Shown here: positions 8,184-16,974 of the stretch, piece after piece
How the letters are laid out: each line of letters opens with the position of its first letter
Position numbering within the stretch: the stretch's first letter is position 1
Source of the DNA: Actinocatenispora thailandica
Lineage (GTDB): Bacteria > Actinomycetota > Actinomycetes > Mycobacteriales > Micromonosporaceae
DNA length: 64,000 bases
Assembly (NCBI RefSeq): GCF_016865425.1
Contig: NZ_AP023355.1
Span: 990,198-1,054,197 of the forward strand
Direction: 5' to 3'
The notes under the pieces: generated by a model
Told to the model about the DNA's origin: nothing
What the model saw: the letters and a program-made list of their open reading frames with translations, nothing else
The model's database searches: none
Position numbers and translations under genes: made by a program

Positions 8184-8493
8184 TCGCGGGCTGTTCGACA
8201 TCCGGCCCGGCCCCGGCCGTCCTCCCGGCCCCAACCACAGCCACGCCGCCCGCTACGGCGCCGGCGAACGGCGAACCAGTCTGCCGAAAACAGCCGTCGG
8301 GACCCAAGATCACTTTTGTTGGGACCTCCTAGCGGCGCCGGTGCCGGCGGTCCGTCGCGTCGGTACGCGGTGTGGCGGTGCCCTGGCGGGTGTGTCGGTC
8401 GGTGATCTCGTCGGTCGTCGTTTCGTCGTGGTCCAGTTTGCCGGTACGGCTTCGTTCGAGAGGCGGTGGAAAGGGGTTCATACACTGCATGGA
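8184..8493. other. 310-bp intergenic region
   Basis: Between the LysR gene and a small membrane-protein gene. The only pattern I see is an inverted repeat CCCAA (8303-8307) / TTGGG (8319-8323) around an AT-rich core, also flanked by a direct repeat GGGACC. No convincing reading frame. Confidence 0.4.
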
Positions 8494-8727
8494 ATGGTGA
8501 CGGCACTGGTCGGACTTGCGGCTCTGATCGCTGCCGCGATCGCCGGCGTGGCGGTGGTCCTCGCGGTTCGCCGCCGTCATCGCCGCCCCCTCGACCGGTA
8601 CCAGGCTGCTCGGCTGGCGGCGCGCCGGGGGCGCCGGACCGCGGATCGCACCGCAAGGAACCCGGCCGACCCGACCGGCACCACCGTCGCCGATCACGGC
8701 TACGGTGGCGCCGGCTACGACCGGTAG
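8494..8727 (+). CDS. Small single-span membrane protein, unknown
   Basis: A 77-residue reading frame starting MVTALVGLAALIAAAIAG, with one hydrophobic helix (residues about 3-24), then a strongly basic stretch (RRRHRRPLDRYQAARLAARRGRR) and a polar tail ending YGGAGYDR. The pattern fits an N-out/C-in membrane anchor with a cytoplasmic basic tail. I recognise no family. The ribosome site is weak (AAAGGGG about 18 bases upstream). It stands alone between the LysR gene and the NmrA-like gene, so context gives no role. Confidence 0.45.
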   Translation: MVTALVGLAALIAAAIAGVAVVLAVRRRHRRPLDRYQAARLAARRGRRTADRTARNPADPTGTTVADHGYGGAGYDR

Positions 8728-8875
8728 CGGCGACCGCCGCCAGTCGCACCCCGGATCGCCCGGCGCCAGCCGCGCCGCCCCGAACCGCCGCCGCGAGCCG
8801 CGCCGTTCGGAACCGCCCGCCCCCGGATCGGCCGGGCCCCGCTAAGGGCCGCGCCCCGCTACGGCAGCGCCACGG

Positions 8876-9730
8876 TCACTGCTGGAAGTCGGCCGTGTGG
8901 TCGGCGGCCCAGGCCGCGAAGTCGAGTCCGGGACGTCCGAGGATCCGGTCGACCTCTCCGGTGACGAGGCCGGCCTGCCCGTACGAGTCGGCCTGCATCG
9001 CCATGAAGCCGTCCGCGAGCGCCGCCGGGATGCCGGAGGCGACCATGCCCCGCTTGGCCACCTCGACCGGGACCTCCTCGAAGCGCAGCGGCCGGCCGAT
9101 GGCCGCACCGATCGTCTCGACCATCTCGGTCTGGGTGAGGGCGCGGGGGCCGGTGAGGACCGGGCAACCGGGCGAGAGTTCGTCGGCGAGCAGGGCGTGC
9201 GCGCCGACCGCGGCGATGTCCCGCTCGTGCAGCGGTGCCCAGGACGTGTCGGCGTACGGGCCGCGCACCACGTCGCCGGCGCGGATCTGGCCGGCCCACA
9301 TCCCGATGGTGTTGACTGCGTAGAAGCCGGACCGCAGCGCGAACCACTCCAGGCCGGACGCGGCGACGGCGGCCTCGACCTCCTTGTTGTACTCGCCACG
9401 CAGCCGGGACGGCTGCCGGTCCAGGTCGAAGTCGACGTTCAGGGCGGACATCGACACGACCCGGCGTACCCCGGCGTCCCGGGCGCGGTCCAGCAACTCC
9501 GCCGCGGCGGTACCGACCGTCCGGGGGTTGACGAACATCGCGGTGACGCCGTGCAGCGCCCCGTCCAGGGTGGTGGGCCGGGACGGATCGGCGCGAACGA
9601 CCTCGACGCCGGCGGGAAGGTTGGCGGCCTCCGGGTCACGGCTGACCGCGCGGACTTCGGCGCCCGCCGAGACGAGCAGTTCGACCAGTGGGTGGCCAAC
9701 CACCCCGGTCGCTCCTGTCACCAGAATCAT
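8876..9730 (-). CDS. NmrA-like NAD(P)-binding oxidoreductase/sensor
   Basis: A 284-residue atypical SDR of the NmrA/NAD(P)H-binding type. GATGVVG (residues 6-12) is the dinucleotide motif. The segment RRVVSMSALNVDFD followed by EWFALRSGFYAVN resembles NmrA-like quinone reductases/redox sensors (QOR2-type) that bind NAD(P)H and may act without the full SDR catalytic tetrad. The third leftward gene after the SDR and the DoxX-like gene; the 106-base gap to DoxX allows its own promoter. Function as a quinone or aldehyde reductase is inferred from family and neighbours only. Confidence 0.8.
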   Translation of the reverse strand: MILVTGATGVVGHPLVELLVSAGAEVRAVSRDPEAANLPAGVEVVRADPSRPTTLDGALHGVTAMFVNPRTVGTAAAELLDRARDAGVRRVVSMSALNVDFDLDRQPSRLRGEYNKEVEAAVAASGLEWFALRSGFYAVNTIGMWAGQIRAGDVVRGPYADTSWAPLHERDIAAVGAHALLADELSPGCPVLTGPRALTQTEMVETIGAAIGRPLRFEEVPVEVAKRGMVASGIPAALADGFMAMQADSYGQAGLVTGEVDRILGRPGLDFAAWAADHTADFQQ

Positions 9731-9836
9731 GACTGGTCCTTTCCGTACGGCGGGCGCTCCGGGCGAGCGTGCCCGCGTGGTGTGTCGACGGTTTCGGTGT
9801 TGGTCCCGCTCGGACCGGAGCGGGTTGCCCGGCGGG

Positions 9837-10208
9837 TCACCGGGCGAGGCCGAGGGCCAAGCTGGCCGCGGCCAGCGGGAGGAAGAAGCAACTGCCGAGA
9901 AAGAAGGTGGGGGAGAAGTCGGCCACGCGGATGTGCGTGTAGGCCGCGCAGACGAAGAACAGGACGAGGCCGATCGCGGCGGCGGTGCCGACCAGCGGCA
10001 CGCCGACGAGGCCGAGGAGCACGCCGAGGGCGCCGGCAGTCTTGAGCGTGCCGATGGGAAAGGTGAGCCAGGACTCGGGAATGTCGGCGGTCGCGAGTGC
10101 CGGCCGGAGGGTCTTCATGACCGGGCCGAAGCGGGTGATGGCGCAGGCGCCGGAGAACAGGTTGGCGGCCACGGTCACGATGCCGATGACGAGGTAGGCG
10201 GTGTACAT
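9837..10208 (-). CDS. DoxX-like small integral membrane protein
   Basis: A 123-residue protein with four hydrophobic helices (about residues 3-22, 48-70, 72-92, 100-120), matching the DoxX/DoxX-like family in length and layout. Homologues accompany thiol/oxidative-stress or quinone-related enzymes, but the biochemical role is not settled. It sits between an NmrA-like protein and an SDR with MarR control, the usual neighbourhood of such stress cassettes. Its upstream region (10209-10352) is AT-rich and carries an ATATGAG half-site at 10270-10276 like those near the MarR gene. Confidence 0.75.
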   Translation of the reverse strand: MYTAYLVIGIVTVAANLFSGACAITRFGPVMKTLRPALATADIPESWLTFPIGTLKTAGALGVLLGLVGVPLVGTAAAIGLVLFFVCAAYTHIRVADFSPTFFLGSCFFLPLAAASLALGLAR

Positions 10209-10352
10209 GGCGGTACCGATCTTCCTTCGGCTCAGGTGATGAGCCTCTATGTCAGATGAGAAGCATACTATATGAGTTAGATATTTAATGGCACGGCCCG
10301 GCGGGCGGACGGGTTCGCGGCGCTGCGCGATGCCTGCCGCCCCGCCGGCCGC

Positions 10353-11075
10353 TCAGGTCAGTCCGCCGTCGACGGCGATCCGCTGGCCGGTCACCCAGCG
10401 GGCGCCCGCGGAGGCGAGGAACCCGACGACCTCGGCGACGTCGTCGGGTCGGCCGAGCCGGCCCATCGGCATCCGTTGGGCGATCTGCTCGACCGGAATG
10501 CCCGCGGTCTTCAGGCCGTCGGTCTCGGTGAACCCGGCAAGCACGCTGTTGACGGTGATCCGTCGCGCGGCGACCTCGCGGGCGAAGGCCCGCACCAACT
10601 GCTCGCCGGCAGCCTTGCTGGCCGCGTACAGGCCGGGCGGGTTGCCGGTGCGGGTGATCGACGACGAGATGAACACGATCCTGCCGTCGTCTCGCATTCG
10701 GGTCGCCGCTTCCCGCAGCGCCACGAAGGTGGCCCGCGCGTTCCCGTCGAAGGCCCGGTCGAAGTCCTCGTCGCGTGCCTCGGCGATGGCCCCGTAGGCG
10801 GCGCCGTAGGCGTTGTGTACGAACACGTCCAGCCCGCCGTAGTGCTGTTCCGCCGCGTCGAACAGGCCGCGCAGCTGGGCCGGGTCGGTCACGTCGGCCG
10901 GGACGGCCGTCGCCTGCCCGCCGGACCTCTCGATGGCCGTCACGGCCTCCTCGGCGGCGTCCGCGTTGCTCCGGTAGTTGATGATCACGCGCATCCCGTC
11001 GGTGGCGAGCCGGGCCGCGATGGCGCGGCCTATCCCGCGGGAGCTTCCGGTGACGACTGCGACTTTGCCGGTCAT
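10353..11075 (-). CDS. Short-chain dehydrogenase/reductase (classical SDR)
   Basis: A 240-residue classical SDR, cytoplasmic, NAD(P)-dependent. The cofactor motif is TGSSRGIG (residues 9-16); the catalytic Ser and YAASK (Y-x-x-x-K) are present after SSSITRTGNPPGL. The NNAG structural motif is replaced by HNAYG, and the chain ends with the family WVTGQRIAVDGGLT. The sequence is close to 3-oxoacyl-ACP-reductase/glucose-dehydrogenase type SDRs, so the substrate is open. Divergent to the MarR gene, with palindromic ATATGA sites between them. Confidence 0.87.
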   Translation of the reverse strand: MTGKVAVVTGSSRGIGRAIAARLATDGMRVIINYRSNADAAEEAVTAIERSGGQATAVPADVTDPAQLRGLFDAAEQHYGGLDVFVHNAYGAAYGAIAEARDEDFDRAFDGNARATFVALREAATRMRDDGRIVFISSSITRTGNPPGLYAASKAAGEQLVRAFAREVAARRITVNSVLAGFTETDGLKTAGIPVEQIAQRMPMGRLGRPDDVAEVVGFLASAGARWVTGQRIAVDGGLT

Positions 11076-11102
11076 GGCACCCTCTCGATCGGTGGGAAAT
11101 AG

Positions 11103-11218
11103 ATATGAGCTTCATATCATTCGACTCTCATACTATGCCACGCGGGGGCGCCGCCGCGCCTGCCGCAGCCTCGGCAGCCTGCAGCGAGGGCCGATATCAT
11201 ATGAAGGACGTTTCATAT
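11103..11218. promoter_or_regulatory. Two MarR-type operators between SDR and MarR genes
   Basis: ATATGA-N3-TCATAT at 11103-11117 overlaps the 5' region of the leftward SDR, and ATATGAA-N6-TTCATAT at 11199-11218 lies 20 bases before the MarR start. Both are perfect dyads in an otherwise GC-rich background and share the same half-site, the expected arrangement for a self-regulating MarR repressor that also controls the divergent gene. Confidence 0.7.
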
Positions 11219-11237
11219 CGTCCCGAGAGGTGATCTC

Positions 11238-11735
11238 ATGCCGTCCACGCCTGCCGCCGATGCCCGGTCGAGACGAGGCCGACGGCGCGTGATGACCGAG
11301 ATCAAGGAGTCGCTGCGCGGGCTCAGCATCCAGCTGTCGCTGCTCAACCACCAGATCGGCGCGCACGTCGATCTCAAGGACGTCGACTTCTACTGCCTGG
11401 ACCTGGTCAACCGGTACGGTCCGCTCAGCCCGAGCGCGCTGTCCCGGCGGGCGGGACTGCATCCGGCCACGATGACCGGCATCCTCGACCGGCTGCAACG
11501 CGGTGGCTGGGTGGTGCGCGATCGCGACCCGGAGGCGACCGACCGGCGTGCCGTGACGGTTCGCGCCCTCCGCGACCGCAACAGCGAACTGTTCGCGCTG
11601 TACGCGGGCATGAACGCGTCGATGGACGAGCTCTGCGCCGACTACGACGACGACGAACTCCGGATCATCGCCGACTTCCTGCGGCGTACCACCGACGCCG
11701 GCGGCCGCGCGACCGACGAACTCGTCGACGAGTGA
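11238..11735 (+). CDS. MarR family transcriptional regulator
   Basis: A 165-residue winged-helix regulator: LSPSALSRRAGLHPATMTGILDRLQRGGWVVRDRDPEATDRRAVTVR is the recognition helix and wing, flanked by dimerisation helices. The ATG at 11238 has GAGAGGTG upstream; an internal ATG at 11292 (MTEIKESL) is an alternative that would drop a basic tail. It probably represses itself and the divergent SDR, and perhaps the DoxX-like gene, through the ATATGA palindromes. The ligand is unknown; phenolics or oxidants are typical for the family. Confidence 0.88.
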   Translation: MPSTPAADARSRRGRRRVMTEIKESLRGLSIQLSLLNHQIGAHVDLKDVDFYCLDLVNRYGPLSPSALSRRAGLHPATMTGILDRLQRGGWVVRDRDPEATDRRAVTVRALRDRNSELFALYAGMNASMDELCADYDDDELRIIADFLRRTTDAGGRATDELVDE

Positions 11736-11784
11736 CGCGAGCGCCGGCAGCGCCGGTCGGCCAGCCGCGGCGCCGCCACGCCGC

Positions 11785-12525
11785 TCACTCCCCGCCGCTG
11801 TTCGCCAGCCGGAGCTGGGTGCAGGTGTAGTGCCGCAGGGCGGCCAGGTCGACCGGGCGTAGCACGTCGCAGACCCAGTTCCAGTGCATCGCCACCGATC
11901 GGCCCGGCCGGATCCCCGGGACCAGCCGGTAGCCGCGACGGCCCACCCGCACGGCCGCCACGTGCGGCGCCCCCAGCGCGAGACGGCCGGCGTGCCAGAC
12001 GAGCGGACGCTGCCGTACCAGGGCGGTGTCGCCGGACACCGACTCGACCGTGCCCCACCGGATGCGGCAGCCGTCGAGAACCCGCAGCGGCTCCTCGACC
12101 CAACCCGCGCGGAGCTGCCCGACCCACGGGTACACGGTGAAGACGTGGAAGTTGTGGTGTGCCCGCCCCGCCGCCGCGATCGCCGTGCCCAACTCCGGTT
12201 GGTGCCGGCCGAGACGGGAGGCGAAGCGGTCGACGACGTCGGTGGCGAGCAGCCGCGGCGAGACCCGCTCCAGCAGCGGGCTGCCGATCCAGTACGCGCG
12301 AACCACCGGAGCGGAGAGCGGGTCGTGGGCGCCGACCGCGGCGGCGATCAGCGTCAGGTACGGCCATGCCCCGTCGAACTGCCGGTCGAGCACCATCAGG
12401 CCGCGATCGCCGCGGCCCCGGTCGACCCGTTCGAGCAGCTCGCCCGCGTCGTCCGGTCCGCAGTAGCCCAGCGCGTTGGGCGGGTAGGCGTACCGGGCGA
12501 ACAGTACGGGGCCGGGGGCTGTCAT
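11785..12525 (-). CDS. DUF6390-type hydrogenase-associated protein
   Basis: A 246-residue soluble protein at the end of the hydrogenase operon, starting MTAPGPVLFARYAYPPNALGYCGP. It resembles the uncharacterised actinobacterial family found next to [NiFe] hydrogenase genes (DUF6390, by memory). Features include the N-terminal RYAYPPNALGYCGPDD, a Trp/His-rich centre (AHHNFHVFTVYPWVGQLRAG) and a C-terminal HWNWVCD. No cofactor motif I can name. The 4-base overlap with the EamA gene supports co-translation. A role in hydrogenase maturation or assembly is inferred from position only. Confidence 0.65.
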   Translation of the reverse strand: MTAPGPVLFARYAYPPNALGYCGPDDAGELLERVDRGRGDRGLMVLDRQFDGAWPYLTLIAAAVGAHDPLSAPVVRAYWIGSPLLERVSPRLLATDVVDRFASRLGRHQPELGTAIAAAGRAHHNFHVFTVYPWVGQLRAGWVEEPLRVLDGCRIRWGTVESVSGDTALVRQRPLVWHAGRLALGAPHVAAVRVGRRGYRLVPGIRPGRSVAMHWNWVCDVLRPVDLAALRHYTCTQLRLANSGGE

Positions 12526-13433
12526 GGCACCGGCCTCGCGGGGCGACGGCTGCCGGCGACGACGATCGCTGCCCCGGCGGCCAGCAGCGCCATGCCGGCG
12601 ACGGCGGCGGGAGCCGGTACGGCCAGGGTGGTGAGGGCCGACAGCCCGGCGGTGAGCAGCGCCGCGCTGGACAGCGCCGCCGTGGCATCGATCGCCGGCG
12701 CCCGGGACAGCGCGGCGAACCAGGTCGTCACGTACGCCGCGAGCAGCGTGCCGGTCACGCCGGCCCACGCCCACCCGGCCGGCCCGAGATGCAGCATGGC
12801 CGGCCAGCGCCCGGTCACGGCGATCCAGCCGAGCAAGGCCAGCACACCGATGCCCATCCGGTACAGCGCGAGCGGGAGCGCGCCGAGGTCGGCCAGCAGC
12901 AGCTTGACCACGATCACCTCGCCGGACCACAGCAGCGTGGCGGCCGCCACCATCAGCTCGCCGCGGTCGGCGACCATCCCGGCCAGCCCACCCTCCAGTA
13001 CGACCAGGCCCGTCACGATCGCCGCGACGGCCAGCACGTGCCGTGCCTTCAGCCGTTCGTGCAGGAGCAGGACGGCCAGCACCGCCACCCAGATCACCAG
13101 GGTCTTCTGCAGGAACCCGGCGTGCGTCGACGAGGTGCGGGACAGCCCCTCGAAGAACAGGACGAAGGCCGCGGCCCCACCTACGAGTCCGACGGCCGCG
13201 ACGCCCAGCACCTGCCGGGCGCCACGTGGCCGCCACCGGGCGCCTCCCGGCCGGCGTACCGCCGCGACCGCCACGGCGGCGAGCAGCGCGGTCGCGACGA
13301 GGTTCTTGGCGGTGGTGTAGACGGTGGGGTCGGGCGCGGTGGACACGCCCTGGGCGTTGACGAAGACCGCCACGCCGCTGATGGCGGCGGCCACGAACGC
13401 CAGCGCGACGCCCCGGCGGGCACGGCTGCTCAT
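12522..13433 (-). CDS. EamA/DMT-superfamily transporter
   Basis: A 303-residue protein with ten predicted helices and the two-fold EamA repeat (LVATALLAAVAVAAV... and TAGLSALTTLAVPAPAAVAGMALLAAG). Family members export amino acids, nucleosides or other metabolites; the substrate is unknown here. It overlaps both neighbours by 4 bases (HypC upstream, DUF6390 downstream), so it is translated as part of the hydrogenase unit. A transporter within a maturation block is unusual; nickel import is not a known EamA function, so no metal role is claimed. Confidence 0.8.
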   Translation of the reverse strand: MSSRARRGVALAFVAAAISGVAVFVNAQGVSTAPDPTVYTTAKNLVATALLAAVAVAAVRRPGGARWRPRGARQVLGVAAVGLVGGAAAFVLFFEGLSRTSSTHAGFLQKTLVIWVAVLAVLLLHERLKARHVLAVAAIVTGLVVLEGGLAGMVADRGELMVAAATLLWSGEVIVVKLLLADLGALPLALYRMGIGVLALLGWIAVTGRWPAMLHLGPAGWAWAGVTGTLLAAYVTTWFAALSRAPAIDATAALSSAALLTAGLSALTTLAVPAPAAVAGMALLAAGAAIVVAGSRRPARPVP

Positions 13434-13654
13434 CTCGACTCCCCGGCCGCGCGGGCGGCCCTGGCCAGCTGGTCCGCCTCCGGCGGCGAGATCCGGGCCA
13501 CCGCCAGCCCGCACTGGATCAGCAGCTGGTCGCCGACCCGTACCGGATCGTCCACGGCAGTCAGCGGGACCACCCGGACCTGTCCGCCGAGTTCGACTTC
13601 GGCGCGCTCGTCGTCCAGGACGTCGACGACCTGGCCGATCTGGGTCAGACACAT
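13430..13654 (-). CDS. hypC: HypC/HupF/HybG-type hydrogenase maturation chaperone
   Basis: A 74-residue HypC-family chaperone that, in characterised systems, binds HypD and the immature large subunit while the Fe(CN)2CO group is delivered. The essential Cys2 is present (MCLTQIGQV), followed by the beta-barrel VELGGQVRVVPLTAV...VRVGDQLLIQCGLAVARIS. Length fits. It lies between the maturation protease (1-base overlap) and the EamA gene (4-base overlap). The other hyp genes (A, B, D, E, F) are not in this window and must be elsewhere. Confidence 0.9.
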   Translation of the reverse strand: MCLTQIGQVVDVLDDERAEVELGGQVRVVPLTAVDDPVRVGDQLLIQCGLAVARISPPEADQLARAARAAGESR

Positions 13655-14106
13655 CAGGCACGCTCCAGGTGGCTGCGGATCCGGTTGGCGAGCACCGACA
13701 CGGCGCGCCGCACCGCGGGATCGAGGCCGACGCCCAGGCTGGTGTCGGCGGGTTCGATGCTGTACAGCACCAGGTGGCGGGGGAGCCGCCGCAGCACGCG
13801 GGCAAGCTCGATCGCCTCACCCAGCCCGATGCCGTGGCTGCTCGCGTTCCCTTCCTGGTACAGCCGATCGCGGGCCAGGTCGATGCGGTGGATCGTGCCG
13901 GGCGCCGACCGTGCGTGCCGGGCCGCGTCGATCACGATCGCCTCGCGCGCGGCCTGCCACGCGTTGATCAGCCCGGCGGGTTCCCCGTCGCTGTCGACCA
14001 CCGCGACGCCGTCGGTGGGCCGGTCGCGCAGCGCGGCGGCCACCGCGGTCCCGGCCCCGTCGTCGTGCCGGTACGGGTTGCCCACGCCGATCACCACCGT
14101 CCTCAT
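13654..14106 (-). CDS. [NiFe]-hydrogenase maturation protease (HyaD/HycI, peptidase M52)
   Basis: A 150-residue endopeptidase that removes the C-terminal tail of the hydrogenase large subunit after nickel insertion. The family fold is evident: GVGNPYRHDDGAGTAVA at the N-terminus with the first nickel-binding acidic residue, VIDAARHA with the second, and SSHGIGLGEAIELA with the His ligand. Directly downstream of the large-subunit gene with a 4-base overlap, so the protease and its substrate are co-expressed. Confidence 0.9.
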   Translation of the reverse strand: MRTVVIGVGNPYRHDDGAGTAVAAALRDRPTDGVAVVDSDGEPAGLINAWQAAREAIVIDAARHARSAPGTIHRIDLARDRLYQEGNASSHGIGLGEAIELARVLRRLPRHLVLYSIEPADTSLGVGLDPAVRRAVSVLANRIRSHLERA

Positions 14107-15398
14107 GCCCGGTCCACGGTCAGGTCCAGGAAGTGCGTGGCGCACGAGATGCACGGGTCGTAGTTGCGGATCGCGCGCTCGCAGGCGGCGGTCAGCTCGG
14201 TGTCGGGCTCGCCGATCCGGTCCTGCACCAGCCGGCGCAGGTCCTCCTCGATGGCCGCCTGGTTCTGCGCGGTCGGCGGCACGATCAGCGCGGCGGTGAT
14301 CCGGCCGGCGGAGTCCAGCGTGTACCGGTGGAACAGGCTGCCCCGCGGCGCCTCGCTGGCGCCGTAGCCGACGCCGGCGCGCGGCGGCACCGGCACGTAC
14401 GGCGGGTCGGGCGGCTGGTACCCGTCCAGGATGGTGAGCGCTTCGACGATCGCGTGCACCACCTCGACGGCGCGCACGATGATCGACCGGAACGGGTTGC
14501 GGCACACCGGTTCCAGCCCGACCCGGTCGGCGACGCGCAACGCCGGCGCGGACAGTTGCGGACGGTTGAGGGCGTAGCGGGCGAGCGGGCCGGTGAGGTA
14601 CCGGCGTCCGTCGAGCGTGGCGTGCAACGCCGTGGAGTACGGCACCTGGTGCTCGACGACGTGCCGGTCGAGGTCGGCGACCGGGAACGTGACGCCGGTC
14701 GACACGCGCGGTCGCCCGTCCTCGATCGCGTACCGGTCCGGGTCGGACAGGGCGAGGAAGTCGTGGTCGATCGTGAGGTCCGGGAAGTCGAACCCGGCCA
14801 CCCACTCCACGGTGGCGATCGCGTCCCGCAGCGCGCGGTGCAGCGGGGCCCGCAGCGCCGCGAGCGTGGCGACCGTCGGGGCGCGGTAGAAGCCGCCGAC
14901 GCGGACGTTGACCGGATGGATCGACCGTCCGCCGACGCGTTCGATCAGCAGGTTGCCGACCTTCTTCAGGGCCAGTCCCCGCTCGACGACCTGCCGGTGG
15001 TCGCGGGCGAGTTCCACCACGCCCGGGTAGCCGAGGAAGTCCGGCGCGTGCAGCAGGTAGATGTGCAGGGCGTGGCTCTCGATCCATTCCCCGCAGTACA
15101 GCAGGCGCCGCAGTTGCCGGACCGGTTCGGGCACCCGGACGCCGCAGGCGTCCTCGATCGCGTGGCAGGCGCTGATCTGGTACGCCACCGGGCAAATCCC
15201 GCAGATGCGCGCGGTGATGTCCGGCGGCTCGGTGTGGGCCCGACCGCGCAGCAGCGCCTCGAAGAAGCGGGGCGGCTCGTAGATCTGCAGCGCCACGTCG
15301 CCGACCCGGCCGTCGTCGACGGTCACCCGCATGGCGCCCTCGCCCTCCACCCGGGCGAGCGCGGAGACCTGCAGGGAACGGGTGTTGCGGTGGGTCAT
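14103..15398 (-). CDS. hyhL: [NiFe] hydrogenase large (alpha) subunit, group 3b-like
   Basis: The catalytic subunit carrying the Ni-Fe(CN)2CO site, 431 residues. The L1 motif RICGIC (Cys66, Cys69) and the L2 motif DPCISCATH (Cys416, Cys419, His422) supply the four cysteine ligands. The nine residues after His422 (FLDLTVDRA) are the expected tail for removal by the protease encoded next. With the 4Fe-4S, FAD/NAD(P) and small subunits of the operon this matches the cytoplasmic NADP-coupled group 3b (sulfhydrogenase/Hyh) class known from Pyrococcus and mycobacteria, which couples H2 and NAD(P)H in either direction. Subgroup assignment rests on operon composition rather than a tree. Confidence 0.93.
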   Translation of the reverse strand: MTHRNTRSLQVSALARVEGEGAMRVTVDDGRVGDVALQIYEPPRFFEALLRGRAHTEPPDITARICGICPVAYQISACHAIEDACGVRVPEPVRQLRRLLYCGEWIESHALHIYLLHAPDFLGYPGVVELARDHRQVVERGLALKKVGNLLIERVGGRSIHPVNVRVGGFYRAPTVATLAALRAPLHRALRDAIATVEWVAGFDFPDLTIDHDFLALSDPDRYAIEDGRPRVSTGVTFPVADLDRHVVEHQVPYSTALHATLDGRRYLTGPLARYALNRPQLSAPALRVADRVGLEPVCRNPFRSIIVRAVEVVHAIVEALTILDGYQPPDPPYVPVPPRAGVGYGASEAPRGSLFHRYTLDSAGRITAALIVPPTAQNQAAIEEDLRRLVQDRIGEPDTELTAACERAIRNYDPCISCATHFLDLTVDRA

Positions 15399-16165
15399 GG
15401 CCGGCGCTCCGCGGCCCGGGCGAACGCGTCCGCGGCGGCGTTGAAGGTGCGGTACAACCGTCGGCGGGTGCCGTCGGGCATCCCGGAGGCGGCGAGCTGC
15501 CTGCTCAGCGCGTCGGTGTTCGGGGTGTTCATCGGGCCGAAGCAGCCGTAGCAGCCGCGTCCCAGCGACGGGCACAGGGCGCCGCAACCGGCGTGCGTGA
15601 CGGGGCCCAGGCACGGGGTGCCCTGAGTGACCATCACGCACGGGGTGCCCCGTTGCTTGCACTCGAAACACACGCTGTGCGCCGGCACGTCGGGTTCGCG
15701 CCCCGCCAGGTAGGCGGTGATGACCTCGATGAGCTGGCCCTTGTCGATCGGGCAGCCGCGCAGCTCGAAGTCGACCGGCACGTGCGCCGAGATCGGCGTG
15801 GAGGCGTCCAGGCTGTCGATGTAGCCGGGTTCGGCGTACACCACGGCGGCGTACTGCTCGACGCCGGAGAGGTTGCGCAGCGCCTGGATGCCGCCGGCGG
15901 TGGCGCAGGCGCCGATGGTGACCAGCGTGCTGGACTGCTCCCGGATCCGGTGTATCCGCTCCAGGTCGTCCGGCGTGGTGATCGACCCCTCGACCAGCGA
16001 CAGGTCGTACGGGCCGGCCACCGTCGCGCTGGAGGCCTCGGTGAAGTGCGCGATGCGTACCCGGTCGGCCAGCGGCAGCAGCTCGTCCTCGCAGTCGAGC
16101 AGGGTGAGCTGGCAGCCGTCGCAGGAGGCGAACTTCCAGACCGCCAGGGTGGGTGTTCGGTTCAC
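15395..16165 (-). CDS. hyhS: [NiFe] hydrogenase small (delta) subunit
   Basis: A 256-residue electron-transfer subunit with the proximal-cluster motif CDGCQ (Cys15, Cys18) near the N-terminus and more Cys-rich motifs for further 4Fe-4S clusters: [12 protein letters not shown], and [19 protein letters not shown]. There is no Tat signal or membrane anchor, as expected for a cytoplasmic group 3 enzyme. The GTG at 16165 is the start that overlaps the upstream gamma-subunit stop by 4 bases; the 3' end overlaps the large subunit likewise. Confidence 0.92.
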   Translation of the reverse strand: MNRTPTLAVWKFASCDGCQLTLLDCEDELLPLADRVRIAHFTEASSATVAGPYDLSLVEGSITTPDDLERIHRIREQSSTLVTIGACATAGGIQALRNLSGVEQYAAVVYAEPGYIDSLDASTPISAHVPVDFELRGCPIDKGQLIEVITAYLAGREPDVPAHSVCFECKQRGTPCVMVTQGTPCLGPVTHAGCGALCPSLGRGCYGCFGPMNTPNTDALSRQLAASGMPDGTRRRLYRTFNAAADAFARAAERRP

Positions 16166-16974
16166 AGCTGAGCCACCTCCAGCAGCGGCGCGGCGACCGG
16201 GTAGCCGACGACCGGCCCGTCCCGGCACAGCAGCAGCGGTCCGAGCTGGCAGTGCCCGCAATGCCCGACGCCGCAGCGCATGGTGCGTTCCATGGAAAGC
16301 CGGATCGACCCGGGTGGCACCCCGCGGGCCAGCAGGGCGCGGATGGTGAAGCGCATCATCACCTCCGGCCCGCACACCAGGGCCAGGCAGTGCCGCGGAT
16401 CGAAGTCGGCGGTGTCCACCAGGCCCGGTACCACCCCGACGCGCCCGGCCCAGCCGGCGTCGGCGTGGTCGACCGTGACCTGGAGGTCCAGCCCGGCCCG
16501 GCGCAGCCGGCGATAGCTGCCGGCATAGAGCAGGTCGGCCGGGGTACGGGCGCCGATCAGCACCGTGACGTGGCGGTAGCGGGAGCGGTCGGCGAGGGCG
16601 TGCGCCACCACCGGCCACAGCGGCGCCGTACCGATGCCGCCGCCGACCAGCACCAGGTCGGTGCCGGCCGGTGCCGGTACGCCCCAGTCGGTGCCGAACG
16701 GGCCGCGCAGCCCGACGAGGTCTCCGTCGCGCAGGGCGTGCAACGCCCTGGTGACGGCGCCGACTCCGCGCACGGTGTGCCGGAACGTACCGTCGCTGCC
16801 GCCGGCGACGGAGAGCGGCACCTCACCGACCCCGAATGCGTACATCATGGTGAACTGGCCGGGCCGGTAGTCCGGCAGCCGCTCGCGGTGCGGGGCGAGG
16901 TCCAGCGTCACCGTGTCGGTGGTCTCGGCGCGCCTGCCGACGACCCGGTAGGCGACCGGCGTCATCTCGTCCAT
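16162..16974 (-). CDS. hyhG: Hydrogenase gamma subunit, FAD/NAD(P)-binding with 2Fe-2S
   Basis: A 270-residue ferredoxin-NADP-reductase-like (HydG/sulfhydrogenase gamma) subunit that links the electron chain to NAD(P)(H). The FAD-binding domain shows RPGQFTMMY; the nucleotide-binding part shows [16 protein letters not shown], and the FNR-type C-terminal CGPEVMMR. The end carries a 2Fe-2S-type motif C-x4-C-x2-C-x8-C ([17 protein letters not shown]). The ATG at 16974 was taken; a second ATG at 16965 is possible. It overlaps the preceding cyclic-nucleotide-domain gene by 13 bases. Confidence 0.92.
   Translation of the reverse strand: MDEMTPVAYRVVGRRAETTDTVTLDLAPHRERLPDYRPGQFTMMYAFGVGEVPLSVAGGSDGTFRHTVRGVGAVTRALHALRDGDLVGLRGPFGTDWGVPAPAGTDLVLVGGGIGTAPLWPVVAHALADRSRYRHVTVLIGARTPADLLYAGSYRRLRRAGLDLQVTVDHADAGWAGRVGVVPGLVDTADFDPRHCLALVCGPEVMMRFTIRALLARGVPPGSIRLSMERTMRCGVGHCGHCQLGPLLLCRDGPVVGYPVAAPLLEVAQL

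Noticed and set aside
8329-8697. A minus-strand frame opposite the small membrane protein
   Set aside because: Polar, His/Arg/Asp-rich sequence without any domain; the plus-strand frame has a clear membrane helix.
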